Shown here piece after piece: positions 35,480-43,994 of a DNA stretch of 64,000 bases. Positions within the stretch are counted from its first letter, which is position 1. Each line of letters starts with the position of its first letter. This stretch comes from Acidimicrobiales bacterium (GTDB lineage: Bacteria; Actinomycetota; Acidimicrobiia; Acidimicrobiales; VFJN01), in contig DATHJB010000103.1 in assembly GCA_035316325.1 (NCBI GenBank), positions 1-64,000 on the forward strand, in the 5' to 3' direction. A model generated the notes under the pieces. That model was not told the origin of the DNA. It saw only the letters and a program-made list of their open reading frames with translations, and ran no database searches. Position numbers and translations under genes: made by a program.

Positions 35480-35690
35480 TCACCCTGCCGCGCCCGCTCC
35501 AGCAGCTCCACCACCCTGAGTACGTCAGCCCACCGGTCAAGGTGCTCCCGGTCGAGTGCCTCCCCACCCACCGCCAGCACGGTCGCCGCGTCAGCAACCT
35601 GCCGATCGGACCCCCCATCGCCGCCCACTCCAACTTGGCCAACACGGTGTCCTCCGCCGTGGCGACGTAGATCTCCACGCGCCAACCTCG
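35480..35690 (-). pseudogene. Frameshifted remnant of a nucleotidyltransferase-type partner gene
   Basis: Two adjacent minus-strand frames join into one recognisable C-terminal sequence. EIYVATAEDTVLAKLEWAAMGG is in one frame, and GGSDRQVADAATVLAVGGEALDREHLDRWADVL continues in another. The break is at the six-G run 35611-35616, where one missing base would explain it. Such C-termini belong to small nucleotidyltransferase-like or AbiEii-like partner proteins encoded next to a short gene like the one at 35710. The N-terminal catalytic part is absent. Confidence 0.6.
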
Positions 35691-35709
35691 GAGAGCAGGT
35701 CGGGAGCCC

Positions 35710-35961
35710 TCACGGAGCCAACAAGGGGGCGTCGGGCCAGACCTTGCGGAAGGTCGCCTCGCCCAGCCGCAGTTTCCGGAGCGCCCAGCGGACCTGGGAC
35801 TCGTCGTAGTTCGGGTGGCGGGTACGGATCCCGTGCTCGGCGAGCGTCCAGACGTCTTCGGAGAGCTCGAGAGCGATCACCAGACGGCGTTCGGGCGACA
35901 TCGACCGGTACACCTCGATCTGCCGGGCGTAGATCTCCGGTGAGGTGTCGGCGCTGCGCAT
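35710..35961 (-). CDS. Small conserved protein (partner of two-gene module)
   Basis: This 83-aa helical protein has the core YRSMSPERRLVIALELSEDV, then GIRTRHPNYDESQVRWALRKL and LGEATFRKVWP. I recognise this as the short first gene of a common two-gene pair whose second gene encodes a nucleotidyltransferase-like protein. The second gene here is the frameshifted remnant just downstream, so the pair is probably inactive. Function is unknown, possibly toxin-antitoxin-like. Confidence 0.65.
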   Translation of the reverse strand: MRSADTSPEIYARQIEVYRSMSPERRLVIALELSEDVWTLAEHGIRTRHPNYDESQVRWALRKLRLGEATFRKVWPDAPLLAP

Positions 35962-36053
35962 GGCGTCAGCCTAAGCAGGTCTTCGGAACCAGGCGAGGCA
36001 CTTCGGCGTCGAGGGTGTGGTACACCTCGGGCGAGATACAGGGGGGAAATCAG

Positions 36054-37022
36054 ATGGCACCACGACTCCTTTCCGGGGGCGGGTTGGCGCGGGCGTTGGC
36101 GGTCGCGGTTGTGGCGGTGGCAGCTGTGGGGCTGCCGGGCACGGCGCTGGCCCAGGAGGACCCGCACGAACCCGGGCACGGCGACGGGCTGGTCCCGCCG
36201 GGTGAATGGACGCACGAGGAGATCGAGATCCTGCTCGACCTCATCGACCGCACCGAGGCGGAGCTGCCCGCCTTCGCCGACCCGGCCGACCTGCCCGAGG
36301 GCTTCTACGACTTCGGCGTGACCGCCCCGGGCGGCTACGACCACTACATCAACTGGGAGTGGCTCGACGACGGGCACATCCTCGACCCGGAGCACCCGGA
36401 GTCGCTCGTCTACCAGCGCACCTGGAACGACGAGACCCAGCAGCAGGAGACCACGCTGGTCTCGGCGATGTTCTTCCTGCCGACCCAGTTCGACGCCACC
36501 AACATCCCGGCCGACCTGGCCTGGTACCCGGGCTGGCACACCCACGCCGACATCTGCATCAACGAGCAGCACCGCTTCGCCGGCCTGTCGTCGGGCGGCC
36601 AGTGCAGCTCGGGCGTGCCGTTCGACCGGCCGCCGATGATGCACGTGTGGATCGAGGACAACGAGTGCGACCACCGCTTCGGCGGGGTCGACATCGGCGG
36701 CCTGCACTGCGACGTCCACGGCGGCCACATGCCGGAGGACCCCGAGGACCCGCACGAGCCACACGACCCCGAGGAGCCGCACGAGCCCGAGGCGCCACAC
36801 GACCCCGAGGCGCCACACGATCCCGAGGGCCCGCACGATCCCGAGGCGCCGCACGATCCCGAGGCGCCGCACGATCCGCAGCACCCGGAGCACCCTAACG
36901 ACCCGCAGGCGCCGCACGATCCGGGCCACGATCCCGGGGACGACATGGGCGACGACGGCCACGACGACCACGTCCCGCCGGCCGCGACACCCACCCACCG
37001 ACACCCCGATACCGCCGGATAG
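36054..37022 (+). CDS. Secreted protein with His/Asp/Glu/Pro hexapeptide repeats
   Basis: This 322-aa exported protein has a signal peptide of about 33 residues ending GTALA-QE. A folded domain follows (about 50-225), rich in aromatic, acidic and His residues (WYPGWHTHADICINEQHRF, PPMMHVWIEDNECDHRFGG) with four Cys. The C-terminal third (about 225-300) is a tandem array of PHDPEA/PHEPEE-type units, then an Asp/Gly/His tail. Metal binding (Ca, Zn or Fe) at the surface is plausible. The start is the ATG at 36054 with GGGGGG upstream. Confidence 0.75.
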   Translation: MAPRLLSGGGLARALAVAVVAVAAVGLPGTALAQEDPHEPGHGDGLVPPGEWTHEEIEILLDLIDRTEAELPAFADPADLPEGFYDFGVTAPGGYDHYINWEWLDDGHILDPEHPESLVYQRTWNDETQQQETTLVSAMFFLPTQFDATNIPADLAWYPGWHTHADICINEQHRFAGLSSGGQCSSGVPFDRPPMMHVWIEDNECDHRFGGVDIGGLHCDVHGGHMPEDPEDPHEPHDPEEPHEPEAPHDPEAPHDPEGPHDPEAPHDPEAPHDPQHPEHPNDPQAPHDPGHDPGDDMGDDGHDDHVPPAATPTHRHPDTAG

Positions 37023-37094
37023 TCCCGACAACGACAGAACGCACCGTACGACCGCCGACACGGGACGTCGGATTGGCCCTATTTTCAAGGGCGG

Positions 37095-40000
37095 ATGACA
37101 CGTTCGTTCCGGCGGGTGCCGCCTGAGTCACGGCCGGACATGCTGCTGCGCCCGCGCCTCCTCAAGGCGCTGGCGGCCCGTTGGGACCACCGCGTCACCT
37201 CGCTGACCGGTGGTCCCGGCCTCGGGAAGACCACCCTGCTGGCTCAGGCGCTGGCCGAGAACCGCCTCGCCCCCCGGGGTGAGGACGTCTGGGTGGGCCT
37301 CGAGCCCCACGACGCGGACGGCGAGCGGCTCGCCCGGGTCGTCGCCGACGCCGTGGCCCAGCACGACCGCCGCAGCGAGACGGCCCTCATCGAGACCGAC
37401 GTCATGCCCCAGCCCTCGGCGGTCGCCGACGCGCTGTGGCACAGGTCGCCCAGCCAGGCCTGCCTGCTGCTCGACGACGTCCACCTGCTGCCCCCGGGGT
37501 CGTCCGGCGCCGAGTGGCTGGCCGAGCTGGTGACCCGGTTGCCGGCGAACGGGCACCTGGTGCTGGCCGGCCGCAGCGACCCGCCGGTCCCCCTCACCCG
37601 CCTCGACACCCAGGGCGGCGTGCTGTGGCTGCGGGAGGAGGAGCTGCGCTTCGACGAGGTCGAGCTGGCCCGGTTCGCCGAGCAGCGCGGCGTCGACCCG
37701 GACCGCTTCCGGCGCACCGGCGGGTGGCCGGCGATGGCCGAGCTGGTCGCCAGCGTCGACGCCCAGGTGTCCGGCGCCTACCTGTGGGAGGAGGTGCTGG
37801 AGCCGCTCGGCACCCTGCGGCGCCACGTGCTGGCGGTGCTGTGCGACCTGGGCGGCGCCGACGACGCCCTCGCCTCGGCGGCGGTGAACGCCCCCGTCGA
37901 CCTGCGGGAGTCCCTCCGGGGCGTGCCGCTGGTGGCCCGCAACGCCGACGGCTGGCACGTCCCCCACGCCCTCTGGCACGACGTCGCCGGCCTGTCGCTC
38001 GAGCCGGTCGACCGGGGCCAGGTGCGCCGGCGGGCGGTCGAGCACCTGGTGGACCGGGGTCGCTTCGACGAGGCGCTGACCATGGTCGCCGACACCCAGC
38101 TGTGGGACCTGGCGCCCACCGTGCTGCGGGCCGCCTGCCTGGCGGTCGACTCGCTGGAGGCCAACCAGCTGGGCCGCTGGCTCGCATCCAGCCCCGAGTC
38201 GGTGCGCACGTCGACGGCGGGACGGCTCGCCACCGGCCTGCACCTGGCCTACACGGCGCCGTTCGAGGCGATCGAGCCCCTGCGCCATGCCGCCGGGCTC
38301 TACCGGGCCGCCGGCGACGTCGACGCCGAGCTCACCGCCATCGGCCAGATCGGCCGGCTGGCCTGGTGGTGGCAGGACGCCGACCTGCTCGCCAAGCTGT
38401 CGCTGCGGGTGTTCGAGCTGGAGAAGAGCGGCCACCCCAAGGCCGGCGCCATGGCGACGATCGGTTGGGCGCTGGTCGCCGACATGAGCGGCGACGACGA
38501 CACCCTGCTGGGCCTGCTGGGCCGCATCGAGCCGGGCGTCCTGGACCCGGGCTGGGAGACCCTCGCCCGCTGGTACGAGGGCATCACCCGCCTGTACATC
38601 GGCCAGGCGGCGGCGACCCGCATCATCGTCGACAGCCTGGCCACCGCGGATCCGGCGATGGGCTACGTGGTGGAGACCCTGGAGCTGATGACCCTGTGGG
38701 CGACCGGCCACTGCGACGCGGTGCTCGACCGCACGCCGGCGGTCATCGCCGCGGGCCGGAGCTTCGGCGTGACCTACAGCCTGTCGCTGGGGATGACCAC
38801 GGCCAGCCTGGCCTACTCGCACACCGGCAACGCCGTCGCCGGCCGCGCCTGCCTCGACGAGGGCATCGCCGCGGCGCCACCGGCGAAGGCCGGCGACCTG
38901 TCCGTGCACCAGGCGATGGCCGCCACGTCGCTGCACCTGGCCGAGGGCGACGAGCCCGGTGCGCTGGTCACCATGCAGAAGGCGGTCGACCACTACCGGG
39001 TGGACGAGAGCACGCATCGCCGCTGGTGGCGCCAGATGCTGAACCTGAGCTACGTGCTGGTCCCCACCGCCCGGCCCGTGTGGGACGCCCGCGACCTCCG
39101 GGGTCACCTGGCGACGGCCCGGTCGCTGGCGGCGGCCGTCGTGGTCCTGCGGGAGAGCGGCGACCCGGCGCACCTGCGGGGCCTCGACCTGCCCAACCTC
39201 GGCGTGGTCCGCGCGGCGCTACACCACCGGTTCGCGGCCGAGCTGGCGGTCGGGCTGGCGGCGGTGGGCCGACCGGAGGGCCGCCAGCTGCTCGACTTCC
39301 TGGGGCCGCCGGGCCGTGACGCGGTGCGCGACCTGGCGCGCCGGCGGGGCGACGGCGCGCGGCTGGCCAAGGCGGCGAGGTCACTGTTGGGGTCGGTGCC
39401 GGCGCCGCCGCAACAGGCCGCCTACCTGGGGGTTCTGGGGTCGCTGTCGCTGCGGCGCGAGGGCCCCGACGGCGCCGAGGTCGACTCGCCGGACCTGCGC
39501 CGGCTGCGGCTCCAGGAGCTGCTGGCGTTCCTGGTGGCGCACCGCCGGACCACCCGGGCCGCGATCACGGCCACGCTGTGGCCCGACCTCGACGAGCGCG
39601 CCGCGTCGAACAACCTGGGCGTGACCCTCAACCACCTGCTGCGGCTGCTGGAGCCGTGGCGGGCGCGGGGCGAGCCGGCCTACCTGGTGCGGCTGGAGGG
39701 CAACGCCGTGGAGCTGGTGACCGGCGCCCACCTGCACATCGACGTCGACGAGTTCGACGCCCACGTCGCCTCGGCGGCCCGGGCCGAGTCCGACGGCGCG
39801 CCGTCGCTGGCGCTGGAGCACCACCTGGCGACCGTGGCCCTCTACCGCGACGACCTCTACGTCGACCTGCCCGAGGCCGACTGGTTCGCCCTCGAGCGGG
39901 AGCACTACCGGTCGCGGTTCGTGGCCGCGGCGGTGCGGGCGGGAGAGCTGCTGCTGGGCCGGGGCGACGTCGACGCCGCCGAGGCGGTGGCGCAGCGGGC

Positions 40001-40187
40001 GCTGGTGGTCGACCGCTGGTCGGAGGCGGCCTACGCGGTGCTGGTGGGCGGGGCGCTGGCCCGGGGCGACCGGTCGGCGGCCCGGCGCCTGCTCGACCTC
40101 GGCAGCGCCATGCTGGTCGACCTGGGGGCGCTGCCGTCGGCGGCGACGGAGCAGCTCCGTCGCCGTGTCATCGGCGAAGCCGCGTGA
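37095..40187 (+). CDS. Large ATPase regulator with BTAD domain (MalT/SARP-like)
   Basis: This 1030-aa STAND-type regulator has a Walker A GGPGLGKTT (residues 39-47) and Walker B ACLLLDDVHLL, followed by a winged helix and TPR-like helical repeats (about 300-760). The C-terminal part (about 780-1030) has the SARP/BTAD layout: LRRLRLQELLAFLVAHRRTTR and ATLWPDLDERAASNNLGVTLNHL for an OmpR-like winged helix, then a bacterial transcriptional activator domain. It probably integrates a signal with ATP binding to activate transcription; its targets are unknown. It starts with ATG at 37095. Confidence 0.85.
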   Translation: MTRSFRRVPPESRPDMLLRPRLLKALAARWDHRVTSLTGGPGLGKTTLLAQALAENRLAPRGEDVWVGLEPHDADGERLARVVADAVAQHDRRSETALIETDVMPQPSAVADALWHRSPSQACLLLDDVHLLPPGSSGAEWLAELVTRLPANGHLVLAGRSDPPVPLTRLDTQGGVLWLREEELRFDEVELARFAEQRGVDPDRFRRTGGWPAMAELVASVDAQVSGAYLWEEVLEPLGTLRRHVLAVLCDLGGADDALASAAVNAPVDLRESLRGVPLVARNADGWHVPHALWHDVAGLSLEPVDRGQVRRRAVEHLVDRGRFDEALTMVADTQLWDLAPTVLRAACLAVDSLEANQLGRWLASSPESVRTSTAGRLATGLHLAYTAPFEAIEPLRHAAGLYRAAGDVDAELTAIGQIGRLAWWWQDADLLAKLSLRVFELEKSGHPKAGAMATIGWALVADMSGDDDTLLGLLGRIEPGVLDPGWETLARWYEGITRLYIGQAAATRIIVDSLATADPAMGYVVETLELMTLWATGHCDAVLDRTPAVIAAGRSFGVTYSLSLGMTTASLAYSHTGNAVAGRACLDEGIAAAPPAKAGDLSVHQAMAATSLHLAEGDEPGALVTMQKAVDHYRVDESTHRRWWRQMLNLSYVLVPTARPVWDARDLRGHLATARSLAAAVVVLRESGDPAHLRGLDLPNLGVVRAALHHRFAAELAVGLAAVGRPEGRQLLDFLGPPGRDAVRDLARRRGDGARLAKAARSLLGSVPAPPQQAAYLGVLGSLSLRREGPDGAEVDSPDLRRLRLQELLAFLVAHRRTTRAAITATLWPDLDERAASNNLGVTLNHLLRLLEPWRARGEPAYLVRLEGNAVELVTGAHLHIDVDEFDAHVASAARAESDGAPSLALEHHLATVALYRDDLYVDLPEADWFALEREHYRSRFVAAAVRAGELLLGRGDVDAAEAVAQRALVVDRWSEAAYAVLVGGALARGDRSAARRLLDLGSAMLVDLGALPSAATEQLRRRVIGEAA

Positions 40188-40210
40188 GGCGCCGTCAGGC
40201 TCACAAAACC

Positions 40211-40257
40211 ACCGCCCTGAGCCGGTGAGGCGGTACGAATACCCCAACCCAGGGCGG
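40211..40257. terminator. Nested hairpins between converging genes
   Basis: In the 186 bp between the BTAD regulator and the convergent LCP gene, an ACCGCC/GGCGGT stem (40211-40216 with 40229-40234) competes with a CCGCCCTG/CAGGGCGG stem (40212-40219 with 40250-40257). This could serve as a bidirectional terminator. The rest of the gap (to 40373) shows no gene. Confidence 0.45.
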
Positions 40258-40373
40258 CGGCCCCGACAGCAGAACCCAGGTGCCTTAACGGGGCCTTAGC
40301 ACGTGCCTGGTTGCATGTGCCTCAACACACCGGGCGCGAACCGCTGACACGAACGTCACTCACCGTGCCGGTG

Positions 40374-41564
40374 CTAGCGGAACTGCGCCAGCACGGCCTC
40401 GGACGCCTCCTCCTGGAGGATGAGGACCGCCGCACCGCCCCGCCGCTCGCCGACGACCTCCAGAGCGAGGGGTTGCGGCTCCAGGCCGCGCAGCTTCCAG
40501 GCGAAGGTGATGGCGTTCCAGAGCGACATCTCGTCGTCGATGCGGAGACCTTCGGCGACGTTGCTGGCCGTGCGGGCCAGGGCCCACGGGTTGCTGCTCT
40601 TGCCGAGCTTGGAGAACACCGCCCGCAGGAACGCCTGCTGGCGGGTGATGCGGCCGAGGTCGGCGGTCGGGTCGACGACGAGCTCGCCGTTGATGTTCTC
40701 GGTGTAGGTGCGGGAGCGGACGTAGGCCAGCGCCTGGTCGCCGTTCAGCTTCACCGCCCCCGACTCGGTCACGTTGAGGCCCGACTTGGGGTCCGACGCC
40801 GGGTGGGGGAAGTTGATGGTCACGCCCCCCAGCCCGTCGACGAGGCCGGCGAAGCTCACGAAGTCGACCTCGATGTAGCGGTGGATGGGGATCCCGAGGT
40901 TCTCGGAGATCGTGTTGATCAGGTTGACCGGGCCCTGGTTGTAGGCACCGTTGATGCGGCCCTCTCCGCCCGTCTCGGCGTTGGTGACGTAGAGGTCGCG
41001 GGGGATCGACAGGATCTTCGCCTTCCCCTCGGCGAAGCGCAGCAGCATCATCGTGTCGGAGCGCTGACCGTCGGGGCGGGCGGGGTCGAAGCCCGGGTCG
41101 CCCTCCTGGAGCACGTCCGCCGAGTCGGAGCCGACGATCAGGTAGTTGGTGCCGCCCCCGCCGTGGGCCTGCGCCGCGCTGACGTCGACCTTCTCGATGC
41201 GGTTGAAGATGCTGTTGGCGTACCACCACGAGCCGAGCAGCACCACGATCAGGAAGACCGCGAAGATGCCGCCCACCCGCTTCCAGCGCAGGCGCTTGTA
41301 CCAGGGGCGGGAGCCGCGGCGGGGCGGGAGGCCGGGACCGTCGGGGCCGTCGGGGCCACCCGGTCCGCCGGGGTAGGGGCGGGTGCCGGGACCGGCGGGA
41401 CGACCAGGGCCGGGTCCCGGGGCCGGGATGGTGCGCTGCCCCGGCGGACGGCTCGGTCGCATCCCGGGCGGCGGCGCGGGCCGGGGCGACTGCGGGGGTG
41501 GTGTCCTCGTGGGCGGAGCCGAGGGGGGTGGGATGAAGATCCGTCGGTTGTCGTTGTCGCTCAC
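40374..41564 (-). CDS. LytR-CpsA-Psr (LCP) family glycopolymer ligase
   Basis: This 396-aa protein has a long Pro/Arg/Gly-rich cytoplasmic N-terminus (1-90), one transmembrane helix (about 97-117), and an extracytoplasmic LCP domain: TNYLIVGSDSAD, RSDTMMLLRF, ILSIPRDLYV, RINGAYNQG, HYIEVDFVSFAGLVDGLGGV-like core and LNGDQALAYVRSR. LCP enzymes attach glycopolymers from lipid carriers to peptidoglycan (arabinogalactan or teichoic acid). That fits the envelope glycan genes at 50-64 kb. It lies 88 bp downstream of the cobalamin operon and may have its own promoter. Confidence 0.92.
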   Translation of the reverse strand: MSDNDNRRIFIPPPSAPPTRTPPPQSPRPAPPPGMRPSRPPGQRTIPAPGPGPGRPAGPGTRPYPGGPGGPDGPDGPGLPPRRGSRPWYKRLRWKRVGGIFAVFLIVVLLGSWWYANSIFNRIEKVDVSAAQAHGGGGTNYLIVGSDSADVLQEGDPGFDPARPDGQRSDTMMLLRFAEGKAKILSIPRDLYVTNAETGGEGRINGAYNQGPVNLINTISENLGIPIHRYIEVDFVSFAGLVDGLGGVTINFPHPASDPKSGLNVTESGAVKLNGDQALAYVRSRTYTENINGELVVDPTADLGRITRQQAFLRAVFSKLGKSSNPWALARTASNVAEGLRIDDEMSLWNAITFAWKLRGLEPQPLALEVVGERRGGAAVLILQEEASEAVLAQFR

Positions 41565-41652
41565 GGGACTGCCAGTGGTGAAGGGGGGTGGAGGGCCGGA
41601 CCAGGGTACCGACGACCCCGTTGCCGGTGGGGGAGGGCCGCCATGCTGCGCA

Positions 41653-43089
41653 TCAGTCGATCTGGTCCGTCTTCGAGCTGACGCCGGCCTGGTCGAAGGT
41701 AGCCATCTCGGCGAGCAAACGGGCCGCGGCCTCCACCAGGGGCAGTGCCAGGGCCGCGCCGGTGCCCTCGCCGAGCCGCAGGTCGAGGTCGATGACCGGT
41801 GCCATCTCCAGGGCCTGGAGCACGGCGTCGGAGCCCGGTTCGACGGAGCGGTGGCCGGCGATCGCGGCGGCTTCGACGCCCGGCACCAGCTTGGCGGCCA
41901 CCAGCAGGGCCGACGCCGCGATCACCCCGTCGACGATCACCGGCACCCCGAGGGCGACGCCGGCGACGATGAACCCGGCCAGCGCGGCGTGCTCCAAGCC
42001 GCCCACCTCGGCGAGGATGCCGAGGGCGTCGTCGCGGTGGGTGTGGACGGCCCGGGCGGCGGCGTCGGCGACGATCGTGGCCTTGCGGGGGACGTCGTCG
42101 GGGGCGAGGCCGGCGCCGCGGCCGGTGATGTCGCCGGCCCGTCGTCCGGTGAGGGCGACCACCAGCGCGGCGGAGGCCGTGGTGTTGGCGATGCCCATGT
42201 CGCCGGTCAGCAGGCAGCGGGCGCCGTTGCCGACCAGGTGGAGGGCCACCTCGGCGCCGACGTCGAGGGCGTAGAGGGCCTGGTCGCGGCTCATGGCGGG
42301 ACCGACGGCCAGGTCGTAGGTGCCGCGGGCCACCTTGCGGCTCACCAGGCGGTCGGCGGGCGGGAGGTCGCCGGCGACGCCGACGTCGATCACCACCACG
42401 TCGGCCCCGGCGTGGCGGGCCAGCACGTTGATGGCGGCCCCGCCGGCCAGGAAGTTGGCGACCATCTGGGTGGTCACCTCCTGGGGCCACGGCGATACGC
42501 CCTGCACGTGGACGCCGTGGTCGGCGGCGAACACGGCGACGGTGGCGGGCTTGGGCAGCGGCGGCGGGACCTGGCCGCTGATCGCCGACAGCTGCACCCC
42601 GAGCGCCTCCAGCCGGCCCAGCGAGCCTGGGGGCTTGGTGAGGTTGAGGTGGAGGGCGAAGGCGGCCTCGGCGGCGACGGCGTCGAGCGGGCCGACCATC
42701 ATCGCGGCGCCCCGGAACGGGCCGATGGTGGAGGCCAGCCAGCCGACGACGTTGGCGACGCCCTGCACGCGCAGCGGGCTGCCGTCGGGGGGCGGCGGCG
42801 AGTCGTCCCAGTCGGCGGTGACCACCAGGGTGCGGGCGATGCGGGCCAGCTCGCCCTCGTCGCCGACGATGGGCAGGTCGCCGAAGCCGGCGGCCCGCAG
42901 CTCGGCGGCGACGGTGGCGGCGACGCCCGGCTCGGCGACCACCGCGACCGGCAGGTTCCACTGCGTGAGGGCGGTCACGGCGCGGCGGGCCCCGGGGATG
43001 CTGCGGTCGACGGTGTCGGGGGTCGGCTCCGCGACGAGCAGGGCGCCCGGCGTGAACACGATGGCGTCGAATGGCAGCTGCTCGTTCAT
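41653..43089 (-). CDS. cobT: CobT with N-terminal HAD-like domain
   Basis: This 478-aa fusion ends in nicotinate-nucleotide--dimethylbenzimidazole phosphoribosyltransferase (about residues 130-478): LNLTKPPGSLGRLEALGVQL, FAADHGVHVQGVSPWPQEVT and the catalytic region LRLGEGTGAALALPLVEAA. The first 125 residues look like a HAD-fold domain (DAIVFTPGALL, ALTQWNLPVAVVAEPG, FGDLPIVGDEGELARIA), but the DxD nucleophile motif is degenerate. Plain CobT is about 350 aa. The ATG at 43089 overlaps the cobD-type stop (ATGA). It is the last gene of the operon. Confidence 0.88.
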   Translation of the reverse strand: MNEQLPFDAIVFTPGALLVAEPTPDTVDRSIPGARRAVTALTQWNLPVAVVAEPGVAATVAAELRAAGFGDLPIVGDEGELARIARTLVVTADWDDSPPPPDGSPLRVQGVANVVGWLASTIGPFRGAAMMVGPLDAVAAEAAFALHLNLTKPPGSLGRLEALGVQLSAISGQVPPPLPKPATVAVFAADHGVHVQGVSPWPQEVTTQMVANFLAGGAAINVLARHAGADVVVIDVGVAGDLPPADRLVSRKVARGTYDLAVGPAMSRDQALYALDVGAEVALHLVGNGARCLLTGDMGIANTTASAALVVALTGRRAGDITGRGAGLAPDDVPRKATIVADAAARAVHTHRDDALGILAEVGGLEHAALAGFIVAGVALGVPVIVDGVIAASALLVAAKLVPGVEAAAIAGHRSVEPGSDAVLQALEMAPVIDLDLRLGEGTGAALALPLVEAAARLLAEMATFDQAGVSSKTDQID

Positions 43090-43994
43090 GCGTCCCCGCT
43101 CTCGCCCGCTAGTGCAAGGTCCAGCCGCTCCATACCCGCCGTGCCTGGCACGGCAATGCGTGAATAGTTGCACAAACCGAACGACGAACACTCGCGGATG
43201 ACCACTCCCTGCCGTCCCAGCCGCTCGCGGAGTCCCGCGGACTCGGGGACCAGCAGCCAGGGGGCGTCGGAGGGCTCGGGAGCGAAGCCGTGCCGGCGCA
43301 GGATCGCGGCGGTGTCGGCCCGGGCGTCGGCGATCCGCTTGGTCCAGCCGGGCGGGTCGGCGGCATCGAGGAGCTCGGGCAGCAGGGCGCAGGCGAGGTT
43401 GTCGACGGCCCACATCGGGCGCCGGCGACGGAGGGCGTCGGCGTCGCCGGGGGTGGGGGCGACGGCGAACCCGAGGCGGAGGCCGGGGCAGGCGAACGCC
43501 TTGGTCAGCGACCCGAGCGCCCAGCCGGGGCGGCCGCGGGTCCAGGTGCCGGCGCTGAGGGGGAGGAAGGCTTCGTCCCACACACCGGGTTGTACGTCGG
43601 CGACCAGCCGTCCGGACGGGTTGTGCGGGTCGGACCGCCAGCGGGGGGCCGTGGGGTCGAGGTGGGGGATGTGGCGGCGGTAGAGCGAGAACTCGGGGTC
43701 GTCGACCCACCCGTGTCCCGTGTGCTCGGCGACCAGGGCGATGGCTTGGGCGCCGCCGGCGGTGAGGACCAGGCGCTCTTCGGGGACGTCGATCGCCTCG
43801 GCCAGCAGCGCCTCGGCCCGGTCGACGTCGGGGTAGCGGCGGAGCGCGCCGAGGTGCCGGGCGGCGAGGGCGGCGACGTCGGGGGCGAAGGGGTTGAGGC
43901 TGGCGGACAGGTCGAGGATCTGGTCGGGGTCGACGCCGAGTGCCGCGGCGATGCGGGCGCCGTCGCCGCCGTGGTCGCCGGCCGGGGGGATCAC
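43086..43994 (-). CDS. cobD: Threonine-phosphate decarboxylase-like aminotransferase
   Basis: This 302-aa PLP enzyme of fold type I makes the aminopropanol-type linker of cobalamin. It has LDLSASLNPFAPDVAAL at the N-terminus, the PLP lysine in LGSLTKAFACPGLRLGF, and a conserved C-terminal Arg in CNYSRIAVPG. It is shorter than Salmonella CobD (about 360) because loops are trimmed. Actinobacteria often name this gene cobC. It starts with GTG in a 4-bp overlap with cbiB. Confidence 0.85.
   Translation of the reverse strand: MIPPAGDHGGDGARIAAALGVDPDQILDLSASLNPFAPDVAALAARHLGALRRYPDVDRAEALLAEAIDVPEERLVLTAGGAQAIALVAEHTGHGWVDDPEFSLYRRHIPHLDPTAPRWRSDPHNPSGRLVADVQPGVWDEAFLPLSAGTWTRGRPGWALGSLTKAFACPGLRLGFAVAPTPGDADALRRRRPMWAVDNLACALLPELLDAADPPGWTKRIADARADTAAILRRHGFAPEPSDAPWLLVPESAGLRERLGRQGVVIRECSSFGLCNYSRIAVPGTAGMERLDLALAGESGDA

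Noticed and set aside
36720-36930. CRISPR-like repeat array
   Set aside because: The short repeats are in frame and encode PHDPEA units of a secreted protein; there are no spacers.
37128-39173. A 681-codon minus-strand open frame opposite the BTAD regulator
   Set aside because: Antisense shadow; the plus strand has Walker A/B and BTAD motifs.
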